A DNA stretch of 25,941 nucleotides, from NCBI GenBank assembly GCA_964424585.1, contig CAYRJD010000087.1, positions 1 to 25,941 of the forward strand, read 5' to 3'. Source of the DNA: CAYRJD01 sp964424585. GTDB taxonomy: Bacteria; Actinomycetota; Acidimicrobiia; Acidimicrobiales; Poriferisodalaceae. A program made the position numbers and the translations under genes. Shown here piece after piece: positions 7,021 through 14,302 of the stretch (its first letter is position 1; every line of letters starts with the position of its first letter). The notes under the pieces are model-generated. The model ran no database searches, was not told the origin of the DNA, and worked only from the letters and a program-made list of their open reading frames with translations.

Positions 7021-7539
7021 GTGAGGACACTCTCTGTCGGTGCGCGTGACGCTAAACACAACGCGGTGAAGTTCGCTGGCGAGCGCCGCAATGCGGTCTC
7101 TAAAGAGGGCCGCAAAGAGCCGAAGTTCGCCAACGCGCCGGTCGACCGAGCGGCCGGTGGGGTGCTCGTTTACGACGACCGCGTGCTGCTGGTGCACCGC
7201 CCTCGCTACGACGACTGGTCGCTCCCGAAGGGGCACCTGCGGCGCGGCGAAACCTGGCAGCAAGGCGCGCTGCGCGAGGTCGCCGAAGAGACCGGCCTCG
7301 ACGCCACGGTGACCGGCGAAGGCGTGCCCGTGGCTTATCTCGTCGGCCACAACCTGCCGAAGGTGGTCATGTTTTTTCCGATGGTGCCCGCGACGTCGAC
7401 GGTCGAGATCGCCGTCGACGGCGACGAGGTCGACGAAGCCGTGTGGCTCGACCTGCGACAAGCTCGCGACCAGCTGAGTTACGCGTTTGAAGTGCGCGCG
7501 CTCGACGCGCTGTGGCCGCTCGCGGCGGCGGCGCGCTGA
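7021..7539 (+). CDS. Nudix hydrolase
   Basis: The Nudix box is complete: GHLRRGETWQQGALREVAEE plus TGL (G-x5-E-x7-REV-xEE-xG-L). It is preceded by GGVLVYDDRVLLVHRPRYDDWSLPK, the typical first beta strands. The family hydrolyses nucleoside diphosphates linked to another moiety, using divalent metal ions. The substrate here is not predictable, but the DDWSLPKGH type is close to MutT/diadenosine-polyphosphate hydrolases. The start is uncertain. GTG 7021 is chosen to clear the divergent gene; GTG 7066 is a later alternative that still precedes the domain. The response regulator follows 21 bp downstream. Confidence 0.88.
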   Translation: MRTLSVGARDAKHNAVKFAGERRNAVSKEGRKEPKFANAPVDRAAGGVLVYDDRVLLVHRPRYDDWSLPKGHLRRGETWQQGALREVAEETGLDATVTGEGVPVAYLVGHNLPKVVMFFPMVPATSTVEIAVDGDEVDEAVWLDLRQARDQLSYAFEVRALDALWPLAAAAR

Positions 7540-7560
7540 GAGCGGGCCGGTAGCGACGAC

Positions 7561-8280
7561 GTGACCAGCGAGCCGCCGCACACCGTCGCCGTCGTCGACG
7601 ATGACCGCGCCATTCGTTCGTCGCTGCGTCGCGCGCTCACGCTTGAGGGCTACGAGGTGGTTGAGGCCGCGGATGGCGCCGCGGGCAACAAGGTCGCCGG
7701 CGACTGCGACCTGATGGTGCTCGACGCGACGATGCCGAAGATCGGCGGGTTCGAGCTGTGTCGACGGCTGCGAGCCGCGGGCAGCGACCTTCCCATCTTG
7801 ATGCTGACCGCGAGGCAGAGCACGTCCGACCGGGTCGAAGGGCTAGACGCCGGCGCAGACGACTACCTCTCCAAGCCCTTCGCGCTCGACGAGCTGCTGG
7901 CCCGCATCCGCGCTCTGCTGCGTCGCACGACGCGGGCAGTTGGGGCCGACGGTGTCGCCGCGGCCGACGAGCGGTTCGCCTTCGCCGGCCTCACGCTCGA
8001 CACCGCGACCCGTGAGGTCACGCGCGACGGCGAGCCGATCGATCTCTCGCGCACCGAGTTCGCGCTGCTCGAGCTGCTCATCAGCAACCCGCGCCGAGTG
8101 CTGTCGAGCGACGAGATCTACCGCGAGGTGTGGGGCTACGACGCGACGCTCGCGTCGAACTCGCTGCAGGTCTACGTCGGCTACCTGCGCCGCAAAACCG
8201 AACCCAACGGCGAGCCCCGCCTCATCCACACCGTGCGCGGCGTGGGCTACGTGCTGCGCGACGACAGCGGCAAGAAATGA
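7561..8280 (+). CDS. OmpR/PhoB-family response regulator
   Basis: The 239-aa protein has an N-terminal receiver domain with the acidic pocket VVDDDRAIR, phosphoacceptor Asp55 (MVLDATMPK), Thr83 (LMLTARQS) and Lys105 (YLSKPF). The C-terminal winged-helix domain is marked by LSRTEFALLELLISNPRRVLS, VWGYD and VYVGYLRRKTE...TVRGVGYVLR. It starts with GTG. It ends in an ATGA overlap with the kinase gene, so the two are translated together. The arrangement and the sequence resemble MprA/MprB of actinobacteria, but the stimulus is unknown. Confidence 0.95.
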   Translation: MTSEPPHTVAVVDDDRAIRSSLRRALTLEGYEVVEAADGAAGNKVAGDCDLMVLDATMPKIGGFELCRRLRAAGSDLPILMLTARQSTSDRVEGLDAGADDYLSKPFALDELLARIRALLRRTTRAVGADGVAAADERFAFAGLTLDTATREVTRDGEPIDLSRTEFALLELLISNPRRVLSSDEIYREVWGYDATLASNSLQVYVGYLRRKTEPNGEPRLIHTVRGVGYVLRDDSGKK

Positions 8281-9797
8281 GGCGGCGCATCAGCCTCCGC
8301 ACTCGGGTCGCGCTGATGGTCGCGGCAACGACATCGGTGATGGTGATCGCCATCGGCTCTGTCGCGCTGTGGGCGGCGAACGCGGCAGCGATCAACGCCG
8401 TCGATGAGGTGCTGCGCGACCGAGCCGCCGAGCTGGTGCTGACCGGACGTCCGCGGCCGACGATCTCGTTCGTCGAGCGCGGCCGCTTCCAGCCCGACGA
8501 CGTGCTGATGCAGGTGATGCAGGTCTCTGGCGCCAGCCACAAGCGCTTCCACGGAACCAAGGACGTGTTGCCGTTCGGCGACCTCGACCGCCAAGTCGCC
8601 GAAGGCAAGCGCAAGCACGCCAGCTACTCGACGTGGTCGCAGGGCGTGAACCTGCGCGTCTACACGGTGCCGGTCGCGGTGGTGGTGAGGTCGAACCTGC
8701 AAGGCCGTGGTCGCGGGCGTGTTCGGCCGACGTCGATACCGACGGCGCTGACCGACGACAAGCCCGACTTCACGGTGACGGTGGCGAAGCCGCTCGACGA
8801 GATCAACCAGAGCAACGCCAACTTGCGCAACACGATGGTCGTGTTCGGCGGCATCGGCATCGTGGGCGCGGCCTTGGCTGGGTTCGTCGTGGCTGGCAGC
8901 GCCATCAAGCCGGTGCGTCGGCTGACCGAAGCGGCGAGCCGGGTTGCGGCCACTCGCGACGTCGACGTCACGATCGAGCCGAGCGGCCCGGCCGAGGTCG
9001 CCGAGCTAGCGGCGAGCTTCAACGCGATGCTCGACGCGCTGGCGCGCGCTCGCGCTCAGCAGCACCAGCTGGTAGCCGACGCGAGCCACGAGCTGCGCAC
9101 CCCGATCACGAGCTTGCGCACCAACATCGAGCTGCTGATGCGCTCGTCGCCCGGGCCGCGACAAGCGGGATCACAACGAGAGGGCTCCCAACAAGCGGGT
9201 CAGCTCGACGACGACGAGCGCGCGCAGATGCTCGAAGACGTCGCCAGCGAGCTCGAACAGCTCACCACGCTCGTCGATGAGATGGTCGCGCTCGCCACCG
9301 ACGAGCACGACTTCGGCCCAGCTCAGCGGGTCGACCTCGCCGACTTGGTTGCCGAGGTGGTGCGTCGCCACCGACGGCTCACCGACGTCGCCATCGTCGA
9401 CGACCTCGCGTCGTCGCACGTCTGTGTGGTGCCGCTGCTCGCGCAGCGCGCCGTGTCAAACCTCATCGACAACGCTGTGAAGTGGACGCCCGCCGATGGC
9501 ACTGTCACGGTCACGGTCGACAGCGGCGCGGTCACCGTGACCGACACCGGCCCGGGCATCGCGCCCGACGACCTGCCGCACATCTTCGACCGCTTCTACC
9601 GAGCCGACGATGCCCGCTCGATGCCAGGCTCAGGCCTCGGCCTCTCCATCGTCGCCCGCGTCGCCGACATGTTCGACGGCACCGCCGCCGTCGTGCGCTC
9701 CGACCCCACCGGCACAACCATGCGCCTCACCTTCGGCTCAACCGTCGCCCCACCCGACGACGAAAATGGCGCCGCTCAGCCCCAAGGCGACGCGTAA
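8277..9797 (+). CDS. Sensor histidine kinase (MprB-like)
   Basis: The 506-aa kinase pairs with the regulator just upstream. TM1 lies at about 12-34, then comes an extracytoplasmic domain to about 183, TM2 at about 184-206, HAMP at about 207-260 and HisKA with His271 in ADASHELRTPIT. The ATP-binding domain has the N-box LIDNAVKW, the G1 box DTGPGI, the F box FDRFYR and the G2 box GSGLGLSIV. The true start is ATG 8277, overlapping the regulator stop. A Gln/Gly-rich insert (GPRQAGSQREGSQQAGQ) interrupts the second helix of the dimerisation region. The last 40 codons (9671-9734) are copied twice downstream among R-M remnants. Confidence 0.95.
   Translation: MRRRISLRTRVALMVAATTSVMVIAIGSVALWAANAAAINAVDEVLRDRAAELVLTGRPRPTISFVERGRFQPDDVLMQVMQVSGASHKRFHGTKDVLPFGDLDRQVAEGKRKHASYSTWSQGVNLRVYTVPVAVVVRSNLQGRGRGRVRPTSIPTALTDDKPDFTVTVAKPLDEINQSNANLRNTMVVFGGIGIVGAALAGFVVAGSAIKPVRRLTEAASRVAATRDVDVTIEPSGPAEVAELAASFNAMLDALARARAQQHQLVADASHELRTPITSLRTNIELLMRSSPGPRQAGSQREGSQQAGQLDDDERAQMLEDVASELEQLTTLVDEMVALATDEHDFGPAQRVDLADLVAEVVRRHRRLTDVAIVDDLASSHVCVVPLLAQRAVSNLIDNAVKWTPADGTVTVTVDSGAVTVTDTGPGIAPDDLPHIFDRFYRADDARSMPGSGLGLSIVARVADMFDGTAAVVRSDPTGTTMRLTFGSTVAPPDDENGAAQPQGDA
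9671..9734 (+). repeat. Sensor-kinase 3'-end segment, parent copy of two downstream repeats
   Basis: This segment encodes FDGTAAVVRSDPTGTTMRLTF of the kinase. Its right part (9712-9734) recurs perfectly at 10517-10539. Its left part (9671-9724) recurs at 10835-10888 with 7 mismatches in 54 bp. All three copies have the same orientation. Confidence 0.85.
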
Positions 9798-9807
9798 CGT
9801 CACCGAC

Positions 9808-10516
9808 GTGACCAACGCCGCCACGGTCGACACCCGAACGCGAGGCCTGACCGACTGCCTCGACGCGGTCATTCACGGCGACTCCCGCGAGGTCGTCCGT
9901 GGCCTGCCCGATGAATCGGTGCACGCAATCGTGTCGGACATCCCGTACGGCATCGGCGTCGAAGATTGGGACGTGCTGCACAGCAATCAGAACTCGGCGT
10001 ATCGAGGGTCGAGCCCGGCGCAGGAGACAGCAGGTGCGGTCTTTCGCGCGCGCCGCACCGAGCGCAACGACTGAGCGTCGTCTACGGCCGACGCGGTGAC
10101 GCCACAGAAGCTGACCGCTGGCAGGGATGGCGGGTCGGCAACCTCCGACCGACGTTCGAGCCGATCCAGTGGCTCGCGAAGCCCTACAAGATCGGAACCA
10201 CCATCGCAGACAACGTCCTTCAACACGGGGTGGGCGCCTACAACCAGGGAGCGTTTGAGCGGCTCGTTGGCAGTCCGGGCAACGTGCTTTCGATTGGCTT
10301 CGAGACGGGTGAGAGCGGGCTGCATCCCACGCAAAAGCCGGTCAAGTTGATGGAGGCGCTCGTCTCGCTCGTGACCTGCGAGGGGCACGTCGTTCTCGAC
10401 CCGTTCGCTGGCAGCGGGTCGACCCTGGTCGCAGCCCGACGCACCGGCCGCAGGTTCATCGGCATCGAGCAGAACGCCGCGTACTGCCAAACAGCCAACG
10501 AGCGCCTCACCCACCA
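9808..10516 (+). pseudogene. Beta-class DNA methyltransferase with internal deletion and frameshift
   Basis: The first part, to TGA at 10072-10074, starts at GTG 9808 (alternative ATG 9766 inside the kinase end). It contains IVSDIPYGIGVEDWDVLH, equivalent to catalytic motif IV. The second part is in another frame, entered near 10040-10050 as RAPHRAQRLSVVYGRRGD. It contains HPTQKPVKLMEAL and motif I DPFAGSGSTLVAA. The order IV then I is that of beta-class N6-adenine/N4-cytosine methyltransferases. Compared with the family, about 60-70 residues are missing between AVFR and APHRAQ. The loss is not a multiple of three, and it lies at a CGCGCGCG-like run. The two parts are not translatable as one chain, so the gene is judged dead. 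The C-terminus is cut by the copied kinase segment. Confidence 0.8.
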
Positions 10517-10539
10517 GCACAACCATGCGCCTCACCTTC
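10517..10539 (+). repeat. Perfect 23-bp copy of the sensor-kinase 3' end (9712-9734)
   Basis: These 23 bp are identical to 9712-9734 of the kinase gene, which contains CATGCGCCTCACCTTC. The copy lies exactly where homology to the methyltransferase ends and the endonuclease remnant begins. Confidence 0.85.
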
Positions 10540-10834
10540 AACTCCCGGCAATGACCTCCCGGACGCGGTTGCCCAGCGAACGCAGCGTCGACGGGGAAGG
10601 ATGCGTTCGTGCTGCTCACCGGTCTGGCGACGACTGACTTGCGGTTGTCCTCTACCACCATCACGTAGCCGAACCAGGGCGGCCACTGTCCCAGCAGCCC
10701 GTGCCGCGCCGCCATGTGGATGCCACGACCTTGGCCGATCATCTCCTCGATGCGGTTGTTCTGGTTGTTGCCGAACGAACCCACCTGCGACTTCAACTCA
10801 AGGACAGCGACCAGCTCGCCCTCGTGCCCTACGC
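10540..10834 (-). pseudogene. Fragment of a XhoI/PaeR7I-family restriction endonuclease
   Basis: Read on the reverse strand, the segment gives VLELKSQVGSFGNNQNNRIEEMIGQG, then HGLLGQWPPWFGYVMVVED. This is the core of type II endonucleases like PaeR7I and XhoI; the E-x-K of ELK is part of the PD-(D/E)xK active site. About 100 residues expected before this point and a C-terminal part are missing, and no proper start exists. On both sides the homology stops at copies of the sensor-kinase 3' end. It is not a functional enzyme. The family call is from motif recognition and is moderately sure. Confidence 0.7.
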
Positions 10835-12046
10835 GTTCGACGGCACCGCCACAGTCGTGCGCTCCGATCCCATCGACACCACGATGCGGTCAAGCAGTTC
10901 GCGGTGGTGCTCGATGCCGTAGGCGACTGCGGCGAGGTCGGTGGCACGGTCGACATCGCGTCGCTCGAACGCCTCGGCGAGGCCAGCAGCGAGCGTCGGC
11001 GAGATCGCCTCGACGGGTGGCACCCGTATCTGTCGCAGATACTGCGCCTGAAACCGCATCGTGCCTCCACGCATGCGAACGCAGTAAGCCCCGACGAACA
11101 GGTCGGCGACCCGTGACAGCAGCAACCCGCCGAGCACCTTCAAGTCCCACGCGTCCGAGGTGACCCAATACAGGTTGTGATGCGGATAGAGCGCGCCATC
11201 TTCCAAAGTCGGGTGCGCTCGCCGCGCCATGTCGGGAAACAGCAACTTGCGACGCCCGATGAGCCGCTCGTCGACCTTGTCGATCGTGCGGTACCAACGG
11301 TCGGGCATCTTCTTGCCGATGTGCCGGCGCCTGAGCAGCTCTTGATGCCCGGCGAAATACTTCGCAAGCCGGGGGTACGCCGCGAGGTCTACGAGCGTGC
11401 CGTTCGACGACCACGGGTTGACCAGGTACTGCTTGGGCTGCGTGACCGCGCCGTGCTGAATGTCGTTCCGCATAACCAGCGGCAGCAGGCGATCTGGCTC
11501 GACGACCTCGGCATCTCGGGTGACGTACACGGCGTCGTTGCCGGTAGCGATGCCGATGCCAACCCGAGTGCGGGTGTGAGGCGACTCCAGCGGCGCAAAA
11601 CGTTCGTTCAACTCTTCGAGCAACCCCAGCTGCTCCGGGTCACCTGACGGCCACAGCCCGCCGCCGGCAGAGAACCACTGCGGAAGTTCGACCGCCGTGA
11701 AGCACTCGTTGCGATGCGGCGCGGCGCGATTTCGTAGCCACGAACCAAAGTCGGCCGCGGTCGACTCGTTGAACTGCGCGGTCGCGGTCGCCGCCACCGC
11801 GGGCCCTTGCGCAGCGTTGCGGACAACGGTGATCGCCGGGTAGGCAGACACGCGCTGCTCGAACGCGTCGACGTCATGCAGCGACAGCACGGCCTCCACG
11901 CTGAACGCGGCCTCGGTTGTCAGCAGGTAGTCGTCGCAGGTGATCCAGCTGCGCGTGAGGCTCGCGGCCACGCTCGGGTCGACCTCCGAACAGCAGAGGT
12001 GGTGGTAGAGCAGCGTGTCGACGTCACGCGCGTTGCGCTCTGTTGG
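10829..12046 (-). pseudogene. C-terminal part of a PaeR7I/XhoI-type N6-adenine methyltransferase
   Basis: The frame runs from just after a TGA (12047-12049) to a stop at 10829. The best start codon is GTG 11971 (380 aa). The sequence matches the target-recognition and C-terminal half of Eco57I-like/PaeR7I methyltransferases: WYRTIDKVDERLIGRRKLLFPDM, LYPHHNLYWVTSDAWDLKVLGGLLLS and RMRGGTMRFQAQYLRQIRVPP. The N-terminal SAM-binding motif and the NPPY catalytic motif are absent, so it cannot methylate. The partner endonuclease remnant lies just downstream, in the usual M-then-R order. The final residues (DRIVVSMGSERTTVAVPSNA) come from the reverse of the kinase copy and are not native. The truncated N-terminal end lies about 100 bp from the tRNA-Glu 3' end. 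Confidence 0.75.
10835..10888 (+). repeat. 54-bp diverged copy of the sensor-kinase 3' end (9671-9724)
   Basis: Forty-seven of 54 bases match 9671-9724. The encoded peptide FDGTATVVRSDPIDTTMR parallels FDGTAAVVRSDPTGTTMR of the kinase. Read backwards, it also supplies the last codons of the methyltransferase remnant on the other strand, whose stop is at 10829. Confidence 0.85.
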
Positions 12047-12146
12047 TCAAGACCTCGCCGTGTTGCGTTGGCCTCGTCTCTAGCACTCCACGTCAGGGTA
12101 GGAGTGGGGTGCGACACGGCAGAGGAACTGCGGTGGCGCGGTGGGG

Positions 12147-12219
12147 CACCCCCAACGGGATTCGAACCCGTGTTACCGGCGTGAAAGGCCGGCGTCCTAG
12201 GCCACTAGACGATGGGGGC
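12147..12219 (-). tRNA. tRNA-Glu (TTC)
   Basis: On the reverse strand the acceptor GCCCCCA pairs with TGGGGGT (with a G-U at the end). The D-arm is CGTCTAGTGGCCTAGGACG. The anticodon arm CCGGC-CTTTCAC-GCCGG gives TTC, and the T-arm loop is TTCGAAT. The discriminator is G, and CCA is not encoded (CCC follows). A weak stem (CACTCC at 12084-12089 with GGAGTG at 12101-12106) lies downstream without a T-run. The R-M remnants begin beyond it. Confidence 0.95.
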
Positions 12220-12305
12220 TAGAGCACGCTGTGGCGCCAACTCAAGGCTACGGCGGTGCGGCGACGGAGGGCGACCGCAGCGGCGACACCAAAAACGCGG
12301 CGCGG

Positions 12306-12839
12306 CTAACCGACGTCGGGGTCGAGGCGGTGCACGGCGTTGACCAGCTCGTCCAGCATCAAGCCCAGGTAGATGAACTCGACGTGCTCTTTGTCGCGCT
12401 CGGTGTCGCCCGTGATTGAGGGCAGCTCGTCTTCGCTCACGTCAAGCTGCGTTCCCATCACCAGCCGCATCACGTTTAACCCGCGCAGCCAGCCTCGCGC
12501 CTGCTCGAGCGTCAGCTCGATCGAGCCGCCGTGCTCGCTGAGCTGCTTGAGCCCGTCGTGCACGTGGCGCATGCTCTCGAGGTGCGTCTTGGCGAGCGTC
12601 GGTCGCACCATCTGCTGATACTCCCGCTCGGCGTCGGCATCGTCGACGTGAGTGGTCGGGAAGAGCCGCAGCAACGTCGGGTTGAGCAGTCCGCCTTGCA
12701 CCATCTCGTCGGTCGACTCCTCGAACTCGGCAAACGTCTTCGACAGCGCCGTCACCACCAGCAGCATCTCGCGGTCGTCCAGCCGTGCGCGCACACCCGC
12801 CTTGGTGGCGACGAAGTGCTTCGGACGCACCGCCCTCAC
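12306..12839 (-). CDS. DUF2017 family protein
   Basis: The 177-aa protein belongs to DUF2017, an actinobacterial family of unknown function almost always found next to clpS. The recognisable parts are FEESTDEMVQGGLLNPTLLRLFPTTHVDDADAEREYQQMV and LEQARGWLRGLNVMRLVMGTQLDVSEDE, with a C-terminal YLGLMLDELVNAV. GTG 12839 is chosen because it overlaps the clpS TGA as GTGA; a GTG at 12863 would add 8 residues. By context a link to ClpS-dependent proteolysis is plausible but unproven. Confidence 0.85.
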   Translation of the reverse strand: MRAVRPKHFVATKAGVRARLDDREMLLVVTALSKTFAEFEESTDEMVQGGLLNPTLLRLFPTTHVDDADAEREYQQMVRPTLAKTHLESMRHVHDGLKQLSEHGGSIELTLEQARGWLRGLNVMRLVMGTQLDVSEDELPSITGDTERDKEHVEFIYLGLMLDELVNAVHRLDPDVG

Positions 12840-13210
12840 CTGTCCTGCTGCATCGTTGCCCACAAGCCGAACTCATGCAGCCGCGAGACATCAAGCTCGG
12901 CCTTCTCGCGGCTGCCCGAAGACACCGCCGCACGCCCCTTGTGGTGAACGTCGAGCATCAGCTTCGTCGCCTTGTCTTCGTTGTAGCCGAACAGCTTCTG
13001 GAACACGTAGACGACGTACGACATCAAGTTGATCGGGTCGTTCCACACGAGCACCACCCACGGGTATTGCGTCTCGTCGTGCGTGCGGGTGTCGCCGGTC
13101 GTGACCGGATCGGCGACGGCGGGCTCGGCGACGGCAGGCTCGGCGACGGTTGATTGGTTGACGGAAAATCGAGGACGCACGTCGGCAGTCTTACTGATGC
13201 GCGGCCCCAT
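12836..13210 (-). CDS. clpS: ATP-dependent Clp protease adaptor ClpS
   Basis: ClpS binds ClpA/ClpC and delivers substrates that carry N-end-rule residues. The core (from about residue 47) is WVVLVWNDPINLMSYVVYVFQKLFGY, then ATKLMLDVHHKGRAAVSSGSREKAELDV, with the ND and VHHKG residues of the N-degron pocket. Before it is an extension of about 46 residues with the degenerate repeat PAVAEPAVAEPAVADP, not typical of the family and probably disordered. The start ATG at 13210 lies inside the end of ctaA (20-bp overlap), so the gene may be read from the ctaA transcript. DUF2017 follows, overlapping by 4 bp. Confidence 0.93.
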   Translation of the reverse strand: MGPRISKTADVRPRFSVNQSTVAEPAVAEPAVADPVTTGDTRTHDETQYPWVVLVWNDPINLMSYVVYVFQKLFGYNEDKATKLMLDVHHKGRAAVSSGSREKAELDVSRLHEFGLWATMQQDR

Positions 13211-14189
13211 TAGCCACGGAGTTTCTCTCTGACCCGTTCGCGGTCGTCGGCAGCGCGACGGTCAGCACCAGCCGGGTCACCGACACCACCAGCGCGGTCG
13301 CGCCCGCGATGTGCAGCCCGACCAGCACGACCGGCAGCTCGTTCAGATACTGCACGTAGCCGATCGACGCTTGCGCGGCCATCACGACCAGGCACGTCAC
13401 CAGCGCACGTCGCACCTGCTCGACGCGCGCGCTCGCCACGCGCCGCGCAGCACCCGTCAGCCAACCCAAGAACGAAAGGCTCAGCACGACCAGCGCGATC
13501 ACCGAGACGGCGTGAACGCGCGTCACGTCGTCTAGCTCGTAGCCCAGCCGCGCGACGTCTTCGTCGCCGCCGTGCGGCCCCGACGCAGTGACGAACGTGC
13601 CGGTCACCACGGCGACGCAGGTCAAGCCCGCGACGCAGCCCGTCCACGCGGCGAGAGCGGGACGACGAGCTGTGTCGGCGAAACCGGCGCCGCGCCCATC
13701 CGGCGCCTCGCGCGCCGCCAGCCACACCAGCACCGTCGCCGCGACCACCAGCAGCATCGACGCGCCGAAGTGCGCCATCACCACCTCCGGTCGCAGGTGC
13801 GTCAGCACCGTGACCGCGCCCAATCCGACCTGCGCTGCCACGCCCAGCACCAGCGCGCTCGACCACCACAACAAGTTGGCCCGACGCGGCGACCGCAGCC
13901 ACGCGCCGCTCACCGCGGCGATGACCGCGAGGCTCACCGCGCCGGTGACGAGCCGGTTGCCGAACTCGACCCACCCGTGAAAACTGGCTGCTGGTACCAG
14001 CTTGCCCGGCTCGCACGTCGGCCAGCTGCTGCAGCCCAGTCCGCTGCCGGTCAGCCGCACCGCCGCGCCGGTGATGACGATCGCCACCAAGCTCCACAGC
14101 GCCGCCCGGCTGACGAGCGCGAACTGCGCCGGCGTCAGATGTCGCGACCGCGTGCGCTGTTGGGTGCTGGGCTGCTGGGTAACCGCCAC
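13191..14189 (-). CDS. ctaA: Haem A synthase (COX15/CtaA family)
   Basis: CtaA oxidises the C8 methyl of haem O to the formyl group of haem A in the membrane. The 332-aa protein has eight hydrophobic segments in two similar halves. The conserved histidines appear in FHGWVEFGNRL, LTHLRPEVVMAHFGAS, VTRVHAVSVI and GLHIAGA. A cysteine pair (CSSWPTC) sits in the first external loop, as in Bacillus-type enzymes. The GTG at 14189 gives an N-terminus rich in Gln/Thr/Arg before TM1. It is divergent from ctaB, and the spacer holds a tandem repeat array. The 3' end overlaps clpS. Confidence 0.93.
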   Translation of the reverse strand: MAVTQQPSTQQRTRSRHLTPAQFALVSRAALWSLVAIVITGAAVRLTGSGLGCSSWPTCEPGKLVPAASFHGWVEFGNRLVTGAVSLAVIAAVSGAWLRSPRRANLLWWSSALVLGVAAQVGLGAVTVLTHLRPEVVMAHFGASMLLVVAATVLVWLAAREAPDGRGAGFADTARRPALAAWTGCVAGLTCVAVVTGTFVTASGPHGGDEDVARLGYELDDVTRVHAVSVIALVVLSLSFLGWLTGAARRVASARVEQVRRALVTCLVVMAAQASIGYVQYLNELPVVLVGLHIAGATALVVSVTRLVLTVALPTTANGSERNSVANGAAHQ

Positions 14190-14195
14190 CGCCCC

Positions 14196-14260
14196 GCGAA
14201 GCTAGAGGCCCCGTGAAGCTAGAGACCAGTGAAGCTCGAGGCCCCGCGAAGCTCGAAGCC
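14196..14260. repeat. Four 16-17 bp tandem repeats between ctaA and ctaB
   Basis: Units start at 14196, 14213, 14229 and 14246. They are GCGAAGCTAGAGGCCCC, GTGAAGCTAGAGACCA, GTGAAGCTCGAGGCCCC and GCGAAGCTCGAAGCC. The core GAAGCTmGAR is constant with 16-17 bp spacing. The position between divergent haem A biosynthesis genes suggests a regulator-binding array; no regulator is named by the sequence. Confidence 0.7.
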
Positions 14261-14302
14261 AAGCGTCAAACGCACCGCAGTCTGTCTCTATCGTTACCGG
14301 TG

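Noticed and set aside
9987..10796. A 269-codon reverse frame read as one gene
   Set aside because: Only the first about 85 codons match an endonuclease; the rest is antisense to the methyltransferase.
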